64,000 nt of DNA from Actinacidiphila sp. DG2A-62 (GTDB lineage Bacteria; Actinomycetota; Actinomycetes; Streptomycetales; Streptomycetaceae), in assembly GCF_035825295.1 (NCBI RefSeq), contig NZ_JAYMGI010000002.1:2272001-2336000 (forward strand), read 5' to 3'. The position numbers and the translations under genes were made by a program. Positions 49,294 through 57,055 of this stretch are shown here, one piece after another. The first letter of the stretch is position 1, and the number at the start of each line of letters is the position of its first letter. The notes beneath the pieces were generated by a model, which did no database searches, had not been told where the DNA came from, and worked only from the letters and a program-made list of their open reading frames with translations.

Positions 49294-49680
49294 ATGCGCA
49301 AGACCGCTCTTCTGTTGGCCGCCGCGGCCCTCGCGCTCGGCGTTCCCGCGGTCGCGCCGGCGACCACGGCCTCCGCCGACACGCGTCTGTCGGAGATCGA
49401 CTGCAACGACTTCACCTCGCTGCCGAGGGAGCAGCGGCACCGCATCTACCTGACCGACGAACAGCCCACCGTCGTCGAGGAGTTCCCGGAGCAGCCGCAG
49501 CAGATCCTGTGCGCGGAGTGGGAGGGCTCGGCTCCGGCGAGCTACTCCATCAGCTTCGTCATGAACGGCCTCGACCACCCGAACGGCGCGACGGGCACGG
49601 TCTCGGTCGGCCACGGCTTCGGCTTCACCCCGGCCATGCCCGGCTACATCTACGAGGTCACCTTTAGCGTCCTGCCCTGA
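49294..49680 (+). CDS. Small secreted protein of unknown function
   Basis: A 128-residue protein with a clear signal peptide (MRKTALLLAAAALALGVPAV, cleavage after ASA). The mature part has two cysteines (EIDCNDF, ILCAEW) that could form one disulfide and is acidic, with PTVVEEFPEQPQQ. The C-terminus alternates beta-strand-like segments. I recognise no family. ATG 49294 has a GGGGGG run 5 bp upstream. Confidence 0.7.
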   Translation: MRKTALLLAAAALALGVPAVAPATTASADTRLSEIDCNDFTSLPREQRHRIYLTDEQPTVVEEFPEQPQQILCAEWEGSAPASYSISFVMNGLDHPNGATGTVSVGHGFGFTPAMPGYIYEVTFSVLP

Positions 49681-49826
49681 CCCGCGCCGGCCCGAGCGGG
49701 CCGCCTCGACTCCGCCGGACCGTCCGGCCCCGGTCGCCCGCCTGCCCGGCCCGGCCCGCCCGCTCCGGGCGGACGCCGTGCCCGGACCGGCGTACCGTGG
49801 GAAAAGGGTGAACGGGGGCGATCGGC

Positions 49827-51326
49827 ATGGCGGGACCGGACGCGACGCTGGAGACGCTGCGCGCCGCCGAGGACGGCTACGGATATCTGGACGAGGGCGG
49901 GCACGTGTACCTCGACCACACCGGCGCGGGCCTGCCCGCCAGGGCCCAAGTGCGGGCGCACGCCGAGCGGTTGGCCGCGGGATGCTTCGGGAACCCGCAC
50001 TCGGTGAGCCCGGCGGCCGAGGCGTCGGGGGCGCTGGTGGAGCGGGCGCGGCGCCGGGTGCTGGAGCACTTCCGGGCCGATCCGCGGGAGTACGCCGTGG
50101 TGTTCACCGCGAACGCGACGGGCGCGTGCCGGCTGGTCGGGGAGTCGTACCCGTTCGGCCCCGGCCGCCGGCTGGTGCTGACGCTGGACAACCACAACTC
50201 CGTCAACGGGCTGCGCGAGTACGCCCACGCGCGCGGCGCGGACACCGTGTACGTCCCTATGCGCACGCCCGGCCTCGACGTGGACGCGTCCGCGATGGAG
50301 GCGGTGCTGACCGCGCCGGCTCCCGCGGCGCCGGGCGCGGGAGGGCCCGACGCGGGATGTCCGGGCGCGGAAGGTCCCGGCGCACCAGGTCCCGGCACGG
50401 AATCCCCCGGCGCCGGCGACGCCCGCCCCCGCCGCGGCCTGCTCGCGTACCCCGCGCAGAGCAACTTCAGCGGCGTCCGGCACGGCCTGCACTGGATCGC
50501 CAGGGCCAGGAGCGCCGGCTGGGACGTCCTGCTGGACGCGGCGGCCTACGTGCCCGCGAACGTCCTCGACCTGTCCGCCGTGCACCCGGACTTCGTGGCG
50601 GTGAGCTGGTACAAGGTGTTCGGCTACCCCACCGGCGTGGGCAGTCTGATCGCGCGGCGGGAGGCGCTGGCCCGGCTGCGCAGGCCGTGGTTCTCCGGCG
50701 GCACGATCCACGCGGCGAGCGCGCTCGGACGGTGGCACACGATGGCCGACGGCGAGGCCGCGTTCGAGGACGGCACGGTCAACTACCTGAGCATCCCGGA
50801 CGTCGAGGTCGGCCTGGACTGGGTGCGGACGATCGGCGTCGAGCGCGTCCACCGCCATGTCGCCGCGCTCACCGAGGAGTTGCTCGCCGGACTGGCCGGG
50901 CTGCGACACTCCGACGGCTCGCCGATGGCGCAGGTCTACGGCCCCCTGGACACCGAACACCGCGGCGGCACCGTCGCGTTGAACTTTCTCGACGCGCGCG
51001 GCGGGATCGTCGACGAGCGGATCGTCGCGCGCGACAGCGCGGCGCAGGGCATCTCGCTGCGCACCGGCTGCTTCTGCAACCCGGGCACCGGCGAGGCGGC
51101 GTTCGCCATCGACCGCGAGGTGCTGAACCGGGCGGTGCGGACCGCGACCGGCACGATCGACGACTACGTGGGGCGGCTCGGCCTGCCCTCGGGCGGCGCG
51201 GTGCGGGTGTCGTTGGGGCTGTCCTCGCACCGCAGGGACATCGCGGCGCTGCTCGCCTTCGCGACCGCGGCCTACCGCGACCGGGTCCCGGACGCGGCGG
51301 GCCTCACCCCGCGCGCCGCCTGCTGA
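49827..51326 (+). CDS. Class V aminotransferase, molybdenum cofactor sulfurase-like
   Basis: A 499-residue PLP enzyme resembling the cysteine desulfurase domain of molybdenum cofactor sulfurases. The lysine binding PLP is Lys263 in SWYKVFGYPTGVGSLIAR. The sulfur-accepting cysteine region LRTGCFCNPGTGEAAF (Cys415) matches the family. TLDNHNSVNGLREYA and LDAAAYVPANVLDLS are further signatures. The C-terminal MOSC domain of eukaryotic sulfurases is absent. A 45-residue Gly/Pro/Ala insertion (GAGGPDAGCPGAEGPGAPGP) interrupts the large domain. ATG 49827 has GGGGGC upstream. It would mobilise sulfur from cysteine; no molybdoenzyme gene is nearby. Confidence 0.88.
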   Translation: MAGPDATLETLRAAEDGYGYLDEGGHVYLDHTGAGLPARAQVRAHAERLAAGCFGNPHSVSPAAEASGALVERARRRVLEHFRADPREYAVVFTANATGACRLVGESYPFGPGRRLVLTLDNHNSVNGLREYAHARGADTVYVPMRTPGLDVDASAMEAVLTAPAPAAPGAGGPDAGCPGAEGPGAPGPGTESPGAGDARPRRGLLAYPAQSNFSGVRHGLHWIARARSAGWDVLLDAAAYVPANVLDLSAVHPDFVAVSWYKVFGYPTGVGSLIARREALARLRRPWFSGGTIHAASALGRWHTMADGEAAFEDGTVNYLSIPDVEVGLDWVRTIGVERVHRHVAALTEELLAGLAGLRHSDGSPMAQVYGPLDTEHRGGTVALNFLDARGGIVDERIVARDSAAQGISLRTGCFCNPGTGEAAFAIDREVLNRAVRTATGTIDDYVGRLGLPSGGAVRVSLGLSSHRRDIAALLAFATAAYRDRVPDAAGLTPRAAC

Positions 51327-51349
51327 GGCGGCTCCGGCATGCTGGCCGG

Positions 51350-52156
51350 GTGACACCGCCCGCCCCCGACGCCCCGGCGTCCCCCGCGCCGCGGCGGGCG
51401 CCCGACGTGCCCGCGGCCCCGATCACGCCGGACGCGCCGGTCGCGATCAGGACGCCGCTGCTCACCCAGCAGTGGCTGGACCTGTGCTTCGTGCACTGGT
51501 CCGTGCCGCCGGACGCGGTGCGGCCGCTGCTGCCGGCCGGGACGGTCCCCGACACGTACGAGGGGCGGACGTACGTGGGGCTGGTCGCGTTCCGGATGCA
51601 CCGGGTCGGCTGGCTGGGGCTGCCGGGCGTGCCGTACCTGGGGTCGTTCCCGGAGACGAACGTGCGGCTGTACTCGGTGGACGCGCGGGGCAGGCGCGGC
51701 GTGGTCTTCCGGTCGATGGACGCCTCGCGGCTGATACCGGTGCTGATGGGGCGGATCGGGTTCCGGCTGCCGTACGTGTGGTCGCGGATGCGGGTCGAGG
51801 CCGGCGCGGGCACGGTGGCGTACACCAGCGCGCGGCGCCGGCCACGGCGGCGCGGCGTGCGCAGCCGGATCGTGCTGCGGCCGGGCGAACGGATCGCGGA
51901 GCCGACGGAGTTGGAGCACTTCCTGACCGCGCGCTGGGGGATGCACAACGCGTTCTTCGGCGGTGCGTCGTACCTGTCCAACGACCATCCGCGCTGGCCG
52001 CTGTACCGGGCCGAGCTGCTGGAGTGCGAGGAGAACCTCGTCGCGGCGGCCGGGCTGCCCACCCCGCAGGCGCCGCCGGTGAGCGTGCTGTACTCCCCGG
52101 GCGTGCCGGTCCGCCTCGCCGGTCCCCGCCGGGTCGCCGGCATCCCGACGCCCTGA
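51350..52156 (+). CDS. DUF2071 (YqjF-like) protein
   Basis: A 268-residue protein of the DUF2071/acetoacetate-decarboxylase-like fold. Family features are FVHWSVPPDAVRPLLPAG near residue 50, YVGLVAFRMHRVGW, SFPETNVRLYS and VFRSMDASRLIPV. Function unknown. The first 40 residues are Pro/Ala-rich. GTG 51350 starts 24 bp after the aminotransferase stop, so the two may be cotranscribed. It is convergent with the Mrp operon. Confidence 0.88.
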   Translation: MTPPAPDAPASPAPRRAPDVPAAPITPDAPVAIRTPLLTQQWLDLCFVHWSVPPDAVRPLLPAGTVPDTYEGRTYVGLVAFRMHRVGWLGLPGVPYLGSFPETNVRLYSVDARGRRGVVFRSMDASRLIPVLMGRIGFRLPYVWSRMRVEAGAGTVAYTSARRRPRRRGVRSRIVLRPGERIAEPTELEHFLTARWGMHNAFFGGASYLSNDHPRWPLYRAELLECEENLVAAAGLPTPQAPPVSVLYSPGVPVRLAGPRRVAGIPTP

Positions 52157-52174
52157 CGTGCCCGGGCCGGCACG
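52157..52174. terminator. Short hairpin after DUF2071 gene
   Basis: CGTGCC and GGCACG pair around a 6-nt loop immediately after the stop codon, between convergent genes. Confidence 0.5.
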
Positions 52175-52218
52175 CGCGGTCGCACGACGGGGACGGCGCG
52201 CCCGCCACGGGCCCGCGG

Positions 52219-54031
52219 TCACGTCTGTGCGGCGAGCGCCGCGCACAGGACCGCGACGCCGACCGCGAGCCAGGCGAGGTAGTCGCCGAGGTGGCCGGAG
52301 TGCAGGCGGCGCAGGCCGCGGACCGGGACCCGCAGCGGGTTGTACCGCCACGGCCGGGGGCGGCGCACGGCGAGCACCGCGAGCAGCACGGCCAGGGCGG
52401 CGGTGAGCAGGCCGAGCAGCACACCGGTGGCGGTCCAGTCCGCCGGCGCGGGGCCGGCGGCGGCCGCGGGCGGGGGCGCCGCGGGGGTGAGCACCGCCGC
52501 GCGGTACCCGCCCGCGTCGGTGAAGGTGCGCGCGCCGGCCGCCAGGGAGGACGCGGCGGCCGGCAGGCAGCCCAGCAGCACGGCGACGGCGAGCAGGACG
52601 GCCGGCACCGCGGTCGTCGTCGGCGGCACCGACCGGCGCGGCTCGCGGATCTCCGGCTCCTCGCCCTCGCCGCTGATCCCGGCCTCGTCCGGGTGCGGCT
52701 TCGTCGGGGCGCCGGCTCCCCAGAAGACCCGCAGTGCCGCGCGCAGCACGGCCGCGCCGGTGGACGCGGAGGCGATGACGAACACCGCGGCCAGCCACGG
52801 GTGTTCGGCGGCGGCGTCCTCGGTGAGCGCCTTGCCGAGGCCGGTGCCGGTGGGCGGCAGGCCGGCCAGCGCCAGCGCGCCGATCACGAACAGCACGCCG
52901 ACCAGCCGCAGTTCGCGGGCCCTGCCGTGCAGGCCGCGTTCGTCGACCGATCCGTAGCGGTCCAGCAGCACGCCGGTGAGGCCGAACAGGGCGGCCTTCA
53001 CGCAGCCGTGCGCGGCGACGTAGAGCGCGACGCCGGCGGTGCCGGCCGGGGTGAGCAGCGCGATGCCGACGGTGAACAGTCCGACGTGGCTGATCGTGGA
53101 GTACGCCAACAGGCGCTTGAGGTGCCGCTGCTGCCAGCACATCAGCGCGCCGAGCAGCGCGGTGATCACGCCCAGCGCCTCGAAGGTGTGGCGGAACGCG
53201 TCGTGCGGCAGCCCGCCCGGCCCGGAGAACACCGTCCAGTAGACGCGCGCGGTCCCGTACACGCCCAGCTCGACCATCACCCCGGACAGCAGCATGCACA
53301 CCGGTGTGGGGGCGACCGCGTGCGCGTCGGGCAGCCAGAAGTGGAAGGGCGCCAGCGCGGACTTGACCAGCAGGGCGGTGGCCACCAGCACGAACGCGGT
53401 GACCACGAGCAGGTCGGTGCGGTGGCCGCCGAGCGCGCGGCCGATGGCGGCCAGGTCGAGCTGTCCGGTGCGGGCGTAGAGCATGCCGATGCCGAGCAAC
53501 GAGCAGTACGCGGCGAAGGAGTTGACGATGCCGAAGGTGAGGGCGCCCTGCAACGGCCGCGGGTCCTCGATGCGGTAGCCGGTGAGCGCGTAGGCGGCGG
53601 CGCCCATCAGCTCGAAGAACACGAAGGCGTTGAACAGGTCGCCGGTGAGCGCGAATCCGACCATGCCGGCCTCGAACAGCAGCACCAGCGCGGGGAAGAC
53701 GCCGACCCGGTCGCCTGGCCTCGTCGAAGTACCGCCAGGAATAGACGAGCACGGCCAGCACCAGGAACGCGGCGAGCAGCGCGAGTCCGGCGCCGAGCCG
53801 GTCGGCGGCCAGCACGATCCCGATCTGCGCGGGCCAACCGCCCAGCGGCGCGGTGGCCAGGGCGTGGGTGTCCGGCCACAGCAGCGCGAGGCAGGCCACG
53901 TCGGCGGCGGCGGTCGCCGTGGCCAGCACATCGCAGCCCCGGCGCCGCAGCAGCCGTCCGCCGGCCGCCAGCAGCACCGCGCCGGCCAGCGGGATCGCCA
54001 CGGCCAGCGGCAGCAGCGTGGTGGCGCGCAC
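52219..54031 (-). CDS. mnhD: Mrp/Mnh antiporter subunit D, frameshifted
   Basis: A proton-pumping, complex-I-like membrane subunit of 603 residues once one extra base is removed. The N-terminal 105 residues (AVLVYSWRYFDEA at the end) are in one frame; from GDRVGVFPALVLLFEAGMVG onward the protein continues in another. Deleting the T of GTCGCCTGGCCT at about 53717 joins them as DEAGDRVGVF. Recognisable parts are FNAFVFFELMGAAAYAL, ALAPFHFWLPDAHAVAP and SHVGLFTVGIALL. About 14 membrane helices are expected. It is the last gene of the operon, starting 4 bp after mnhC. Confidence 0.88.
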
Positions 54032-54035
54032 CCGG

Positions 54036-54383
54036 TCAGCCCTTCAGGCCGGTCAGCGCCTGCGGGTCCACGGTGCCGTGGCGTTTGCGCAGTTGGACGG
54101 TCAGGGCGAGCAGCAGCGCGGTGACGGTGGCGCCGACCACCACGTCGGTGAGCGCGAGCGCCTGCACGACCGGGTCGACCAGCGGCCGGGAGCCGGGCTT
54201 GACGTCGGAGAAGACCGGCGCGGTGCCGTCGTGCCGGTAGCCGACGGAGAGCAGCAGCAGGTACGTCGAGGACTGCGCGACCGCCAGGCAGCCGATCGCG
54301 TGGATCAGGTTGCGGCTGGTCACCATCCCGTACAGGGCCACCAGCAGCACCCATCCGGCGGCGAGGTACGGCCACGGGCCCAT
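54036..54383 (-). CDS. mnhC: Mrp/Mnh antiporter subunit C (NuoK-like)
   Basis: A 115-residue subunit with three membrane helices (LAAGWVLLVALYGMVTSRNL; AIGCLAVAQSSTYLLLLSVG; LALTDVVVGATVTALLLAL). The motif DPVVQALALTDVVVGA is the MrpC/NuoK signature with its conserved acidic helix. The ATG overlaps the mnhB stop by one base (TGATG). Confidence 0.93.
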   Translation of the reverse strand: MGPWPYLAAGWVLLVALYGMVTSRNLIHAIGCLAVAQSSTYLLLLSVGYRHDGTAPVFSDVKPGSRPLVDPVVQALALTDVVVGATVTALLLALTVQLRKRHGTVDPQALTGLKG

Positions 54384-55204
54384 CACGGCTCCTCCTGGGG
54401 GTCTGTGCGGTGGTCCGCGCGGCGGTCTGTGCGGTGGTCCGCGTCGGGGTGCGGGCGAGGGGGCCGGTCCGCGCCGTCGCCGGCGGAGATCTCGACGGCC
54501 TGGTCCAGGAAGTGCGCGAGCAGCACGATCAGGCCGGAGCCGACCTCGACGCCGACGGCGGCGTTGAGCAGCGGCACCGTGCCGCCGGAGGTGATCTGGT
54601 TGAACGTGCCCAGCGGCAGGGTGTTCTTCAGGAAGGCTCCGCCGGCCGCCAATCCGGCGATGCCCAGGGCGACGAACGCGCCCGCGGCGATCGCGTCCGC
54701 GACGTCCAGCACGGCCAGCGGCCGCACCTTCTCCAGGACGCGGTAGTCGGCGGCGATGTAGCCCAGGTGCAGCGCGGTGGCGAGGATGACGCCGCCCTGG
54801 AAGCCGCCGCCGGGGCTCAGTTGGCCGTGCGCCACGACGTACACGCCGACCACCAGCGCGACCGGCAGCAGCGCGGTGCCGAGCAACCGGGTGCTGGGCA
54901 GCACGTGTTCGGAGGGCGCGGGCCTGCGCCGCTCGTCGCGGGCCAGGCGCAGCAGCAGGGTGGCGCCGAGGACGGTGCCGAACAGGATCGACTCCTCGCC
55001 GAGGGTGTCGAAGGCGCGGAGGTCGAAGTTGACCGCGGAGACGGTGTTCGCGGTGCGGTGGGCGAGCGCGGCGGCCACCGCGCGGTCGCCGTACGGGTGG
55101 TGGTCGCCGCCGGCCGCGGGCATCTCGGTGCAGGCGACGGCGAAGAACACGGCGATGACGGCGACGGCCGCCAGGCACAGCAGCAGCCGGGCGCGGGCGC
55201 TCAC
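54383..55204 (-). CDS. mnhB: Mrp/Mnh antiporter subunit B (MnhB)
   Basis: A 273-residue MnhB-type subunit. The N-terminal helix and NTVSAVNFDLRAFDTLGEES are the end of the MrpA-type C-terminal region that is often carried here. The MnhB domain proper includes VVAHGQLSPGGGFQGGVILA, NTLPLGTF and LNAAVGVEVGSGLIVLLAHF. GTG 55204 overlaps the DUF4040 stop by 4 bp. The His/Asp-rich C-terminus (HPDADHRTDRRADHRTD) is a low-complexity tail. Confidence 0.92.
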   Translation of the reverse strand: MSARARLLLCLAAVAVIAVFFAVACTEMPAAGGDHHPYGDRAVAAALAHRTANTVSAVNFDLRAFDTLGEESILFGTVLGATLLLRLARDERRRPAPSEHVLPSTRLLGTALLPVALVVGVYVVAHGQLSPGGGFQGGVILATALHLGYIAADYRVLEKVRPLAVLDVADAIAAGAFVALGIAGLAAGGAFLKNTLPLGTFNQITSGGTVPLLNAAVGVEVGSGLIVLLAHFLDQAVEISAGDGADRPPRPHPDADHRTDRRADHRTDPQEEP

Positions 55205-55638
55205 GACCCGCCGCCCGGGTAGCCGTCGCTCCCGGCGTCGTCGCGGGTACGGGCCGCGTCGTCCGCGCCGCCGCGCGAACCGCCGCCGCCCGCCTCGCCG
55301 CTCCCGCGAGAACCGCCGCTGCTGCCGGAGCCGTTGGACCCGCCGGACCCGCCGGACCCGTCGGCGCCGTCGCCGCCCGACGCCGCGTCCGCGTCCGCGG
55401 TCGAGCGGCGGGAGACCTTGCGGACGGTGAGCAGGATCAGCAGCGGTGTCAGCGCGGTGCCGACGCCGAGTTGGGACAGCGCGACGTCCGGCGCCTGGAG
55501 CACCGCGAAGAGCACGGCGAGGCCGAGGCCCAGCACGGCGAGCACCAGCGCCTGGCGCACGGGGTCGCGGCACAGCACGGCGACCGTCGCGCAGACCACG
55601 ACGAAGGCGAGGGCGACCGCGACCAGCGGCGTGTTCAC
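55201..55638 (-). CDS. DUF4040 / MbhD-like subunit of Mrp complex
   Basis: A 145-residue membrane protein with three helices (PLVAVALAFVVVCATVAVLC; ALVLAVLGLGLAVLFAVLQ; ALSQLGVGTALTPLLILLTV). The motif LQAPDVALSQLGVGTALTPL is that of the DUF4040 domain found at the C-terminal end of MrpA and in membrane-bound hydrogenases. Here it is a separate gene, and no full-length MrpA follows. The last 55 residues are a Gly/Ser-rich tail. Confidence 0.88.
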   Translation of the reverse strand: MNTPLVAVALAFVVVCATVAVLCRDPVRQALVLAVLGLGLAVLFAVLQAPDVALSQLGVGTALTPLLILLTVRKVSRRSTADADAASGGDGADGSGGSGGSNGSGSSGGSRGSGEAGGGGSRGGADDAARTRDDAGSDGYPGGGS

Positions 55639-55642
55639 CGGC

Positions 55643-56020
55643 TCACCGCTCCTTTCCGCCGCCGGCCGGCGGCCCGTCCGCGCGCCCGCCGCCCGAGCCG
55701 CCCCGCTCCCCGGCCCGCTCCCCGCCCGAGCCGCCCGGCTCCCCGGCCCGCGCCGCCGCCTTGCCGATCGCGATCGTGCCCGCGGTGCCGCCGGCCGCGA
55801 ACAGCACGCCGATGACCAGGGTCTTGACGGCCGCGCGGCCCGCGCCCTGGTCGACGGCCACCGCCACGGCGATGAGCGGCACGCCCAGGCAGGAGGCGGG
55901 CGCGAGCGCGTGCAGGCGCGAGAACGTCCCGTCCAGGCGGTGCAGCGCCAGCGCCGAGACCAGGACGCAGGCCACGCCCGCCCACAGCAGTGCCAGGACG
56001 ACGGCGTGCGAGGCGCTCAT
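55643..56020 (-). CDS. mnhG: Mrp/Mnh antiporter subunit G
   Basis: A 125-residue subunit with three helices. RLDGTFSRLHALAPASCLGV and the DQGAGRAAVKTLVIGVLFAA segment match the MnhG/PhaG family. ATG 56020 overlaps the mnhF stop by 4 bp. The C-terminal 40 residues are Gly/Arg/Glu-rich repeats. Confidence 0.92.
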   Translation of the reverse strand: MSASHAVVLALLWAGVACVLVSALALHRLDGTFSRLHALAPASCLGVPLIAVAVAVDQGAGRAAVKTLVIGVLFAAGGTAGTIAIGKAAARAGEPGGSGGERAGERGGSGGGRADGPPAGGGKER

Positions 56021-56304
56021 CCGCGGTCCTCCTCGTCGCCGCCCGTCGCGCGCGGCTGCCCGGCCAGGAACCGCGTGAAGACCAGCGTGCCCGCGGGCGC
56101 GAGGACGGCCAGCACCAGCGCCAGGTCCTGGTACGAGGAGCGCTGGTAGCCCTGCGGCAGCAGCAGGAACACCGCGCCGACGACGGGCGACAGCAGCGAC
56201 ACCGCGGTCAGCCGGCGCATCTCGCTGCCGCGCACCGCGCCCAGCAGGCACAGCGGCGCGGCGACCGCGAGCAGCACCAGCGCGGCGCTCGTCCACGCGT
56301 TCAC
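56017..56304 (-). CDS. mnhF: Mrp/Mnh antiporter subunit F
   Basis: A 95-residue subunit with three helices. The central MRRLTAVSLLSPVVGAVFLL and SSYQDLALVLAVLAPAGTLV follow the MnhF pattern. Its start overlaps the mnhE stop by 4 bp and its stop overlaps mnhG. Confidence 0.9.
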   Translation of the reverse strand: MNAWTSAALVLLAVAAPLCLLGAVRGSEMRRLTAVSLLSPVVGAVFLLLPQGYQRSSYQDLALVLAVLAPAGTLVFTRFLAGQPRATGGDEEDRG

Positions 56305-56864
56305 CGCCCACCTCCTCGTCCGTGGTCACGGCCACGGCCGCGGCGCGAGGCGTCCGCGCCACGCGCACCGCCCGGCCCGTCGGAGCCACCCGGCCCGTCC
56401 GTCGTCGTGAGCGCGCGTTCCATCGGGCTCCGCGCGGACCCCAGGGTGTGCAACTCGACGGCGCCGCCGTCCTCCGCGCGGACCACGCACGTGTCGGGCG
56501 AGGCGGCGAGCGCGAGGGCGGCCCAGCCGGGGCCGGCGCCGTCGCGCACCGCGGTGCGGCGGAAGCCCGCGGGGACCGCGGCCGGGCGGACCAGCGCCGC
56601 GAGCAGCACGGCGACGCCGCGCAACACCGACCAGGGCAGCAGCAGCGCGGCCCGGCCCGCGCCGCGCAGGCCGCCGAACTCCACGCCCGCGGCGAGCCTG
56701 ACCCACCGCACGGCCAGCGCGGCGCCGCACCCGGCGGCGACCGCGACCACGTACTCGACGGTGTCCAGCGGTCCGACCGCGACCACGGTCAGCGCGCACA
56801 GCACCGCCCACCACGCGCCGACCTCGATCACCGCGCTGCGCAACCTGCCCGTTCCGGGTGCCAC
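56301..56864 (-). CDS. mnhE: Mrp/Mnh antiporter subunit E
   Basis: A 187-residue MnhE-like subunit and first gene of the seven-gene antiporter operon (E-F-G-DUF4040-B-C-D). It has N-terminal membrane helices and a C-terminal domain with GWAALALAASPDTCVV, the conserved SPGT-like segment of MnhE. The last 40 residues are Gly/Arg/Asp-rich. The complex would exchange Na+ or K+ for protons. The 191-bp gap upstream (56865-57055) holds no recognisable element. Confidence 0.85.
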   Translation of the reverse strand: MAPGTGRLRSAVIEVGAWWAVLCALTVVAVGPLDTVEYVVAVAAGCGAALAVRWVRLAAGVEFGGLRGAGRAALLLPWSVLRGVAVLLAALVRPAAVPAGFRRTAVRDGAGPGWAALALAASPDTCVVRAEDGGAVELHTLGSARSPMERALTTTDGPGGSDGPGGARGADASRRGRGRDHGRGGGR

Positions 56865-57055
56865 CGCCGAACTCCGTTCGCCGTCCGCATTCTCCGCGCC
56901 GCGCGCCCTGACGCCCGGTCAGGCGGGCGGCGCATCCGCACAGCTCACCCGAACGGCCGCGTACGGGCGGCCCGCTGGGGCCCGCCTACCCCGGAAGGGC
57001 GCGGGCATGGGCGGCGAGTCCCCAGCCGCGGCGGCTCACCCGGGTGCCGGCCTGC

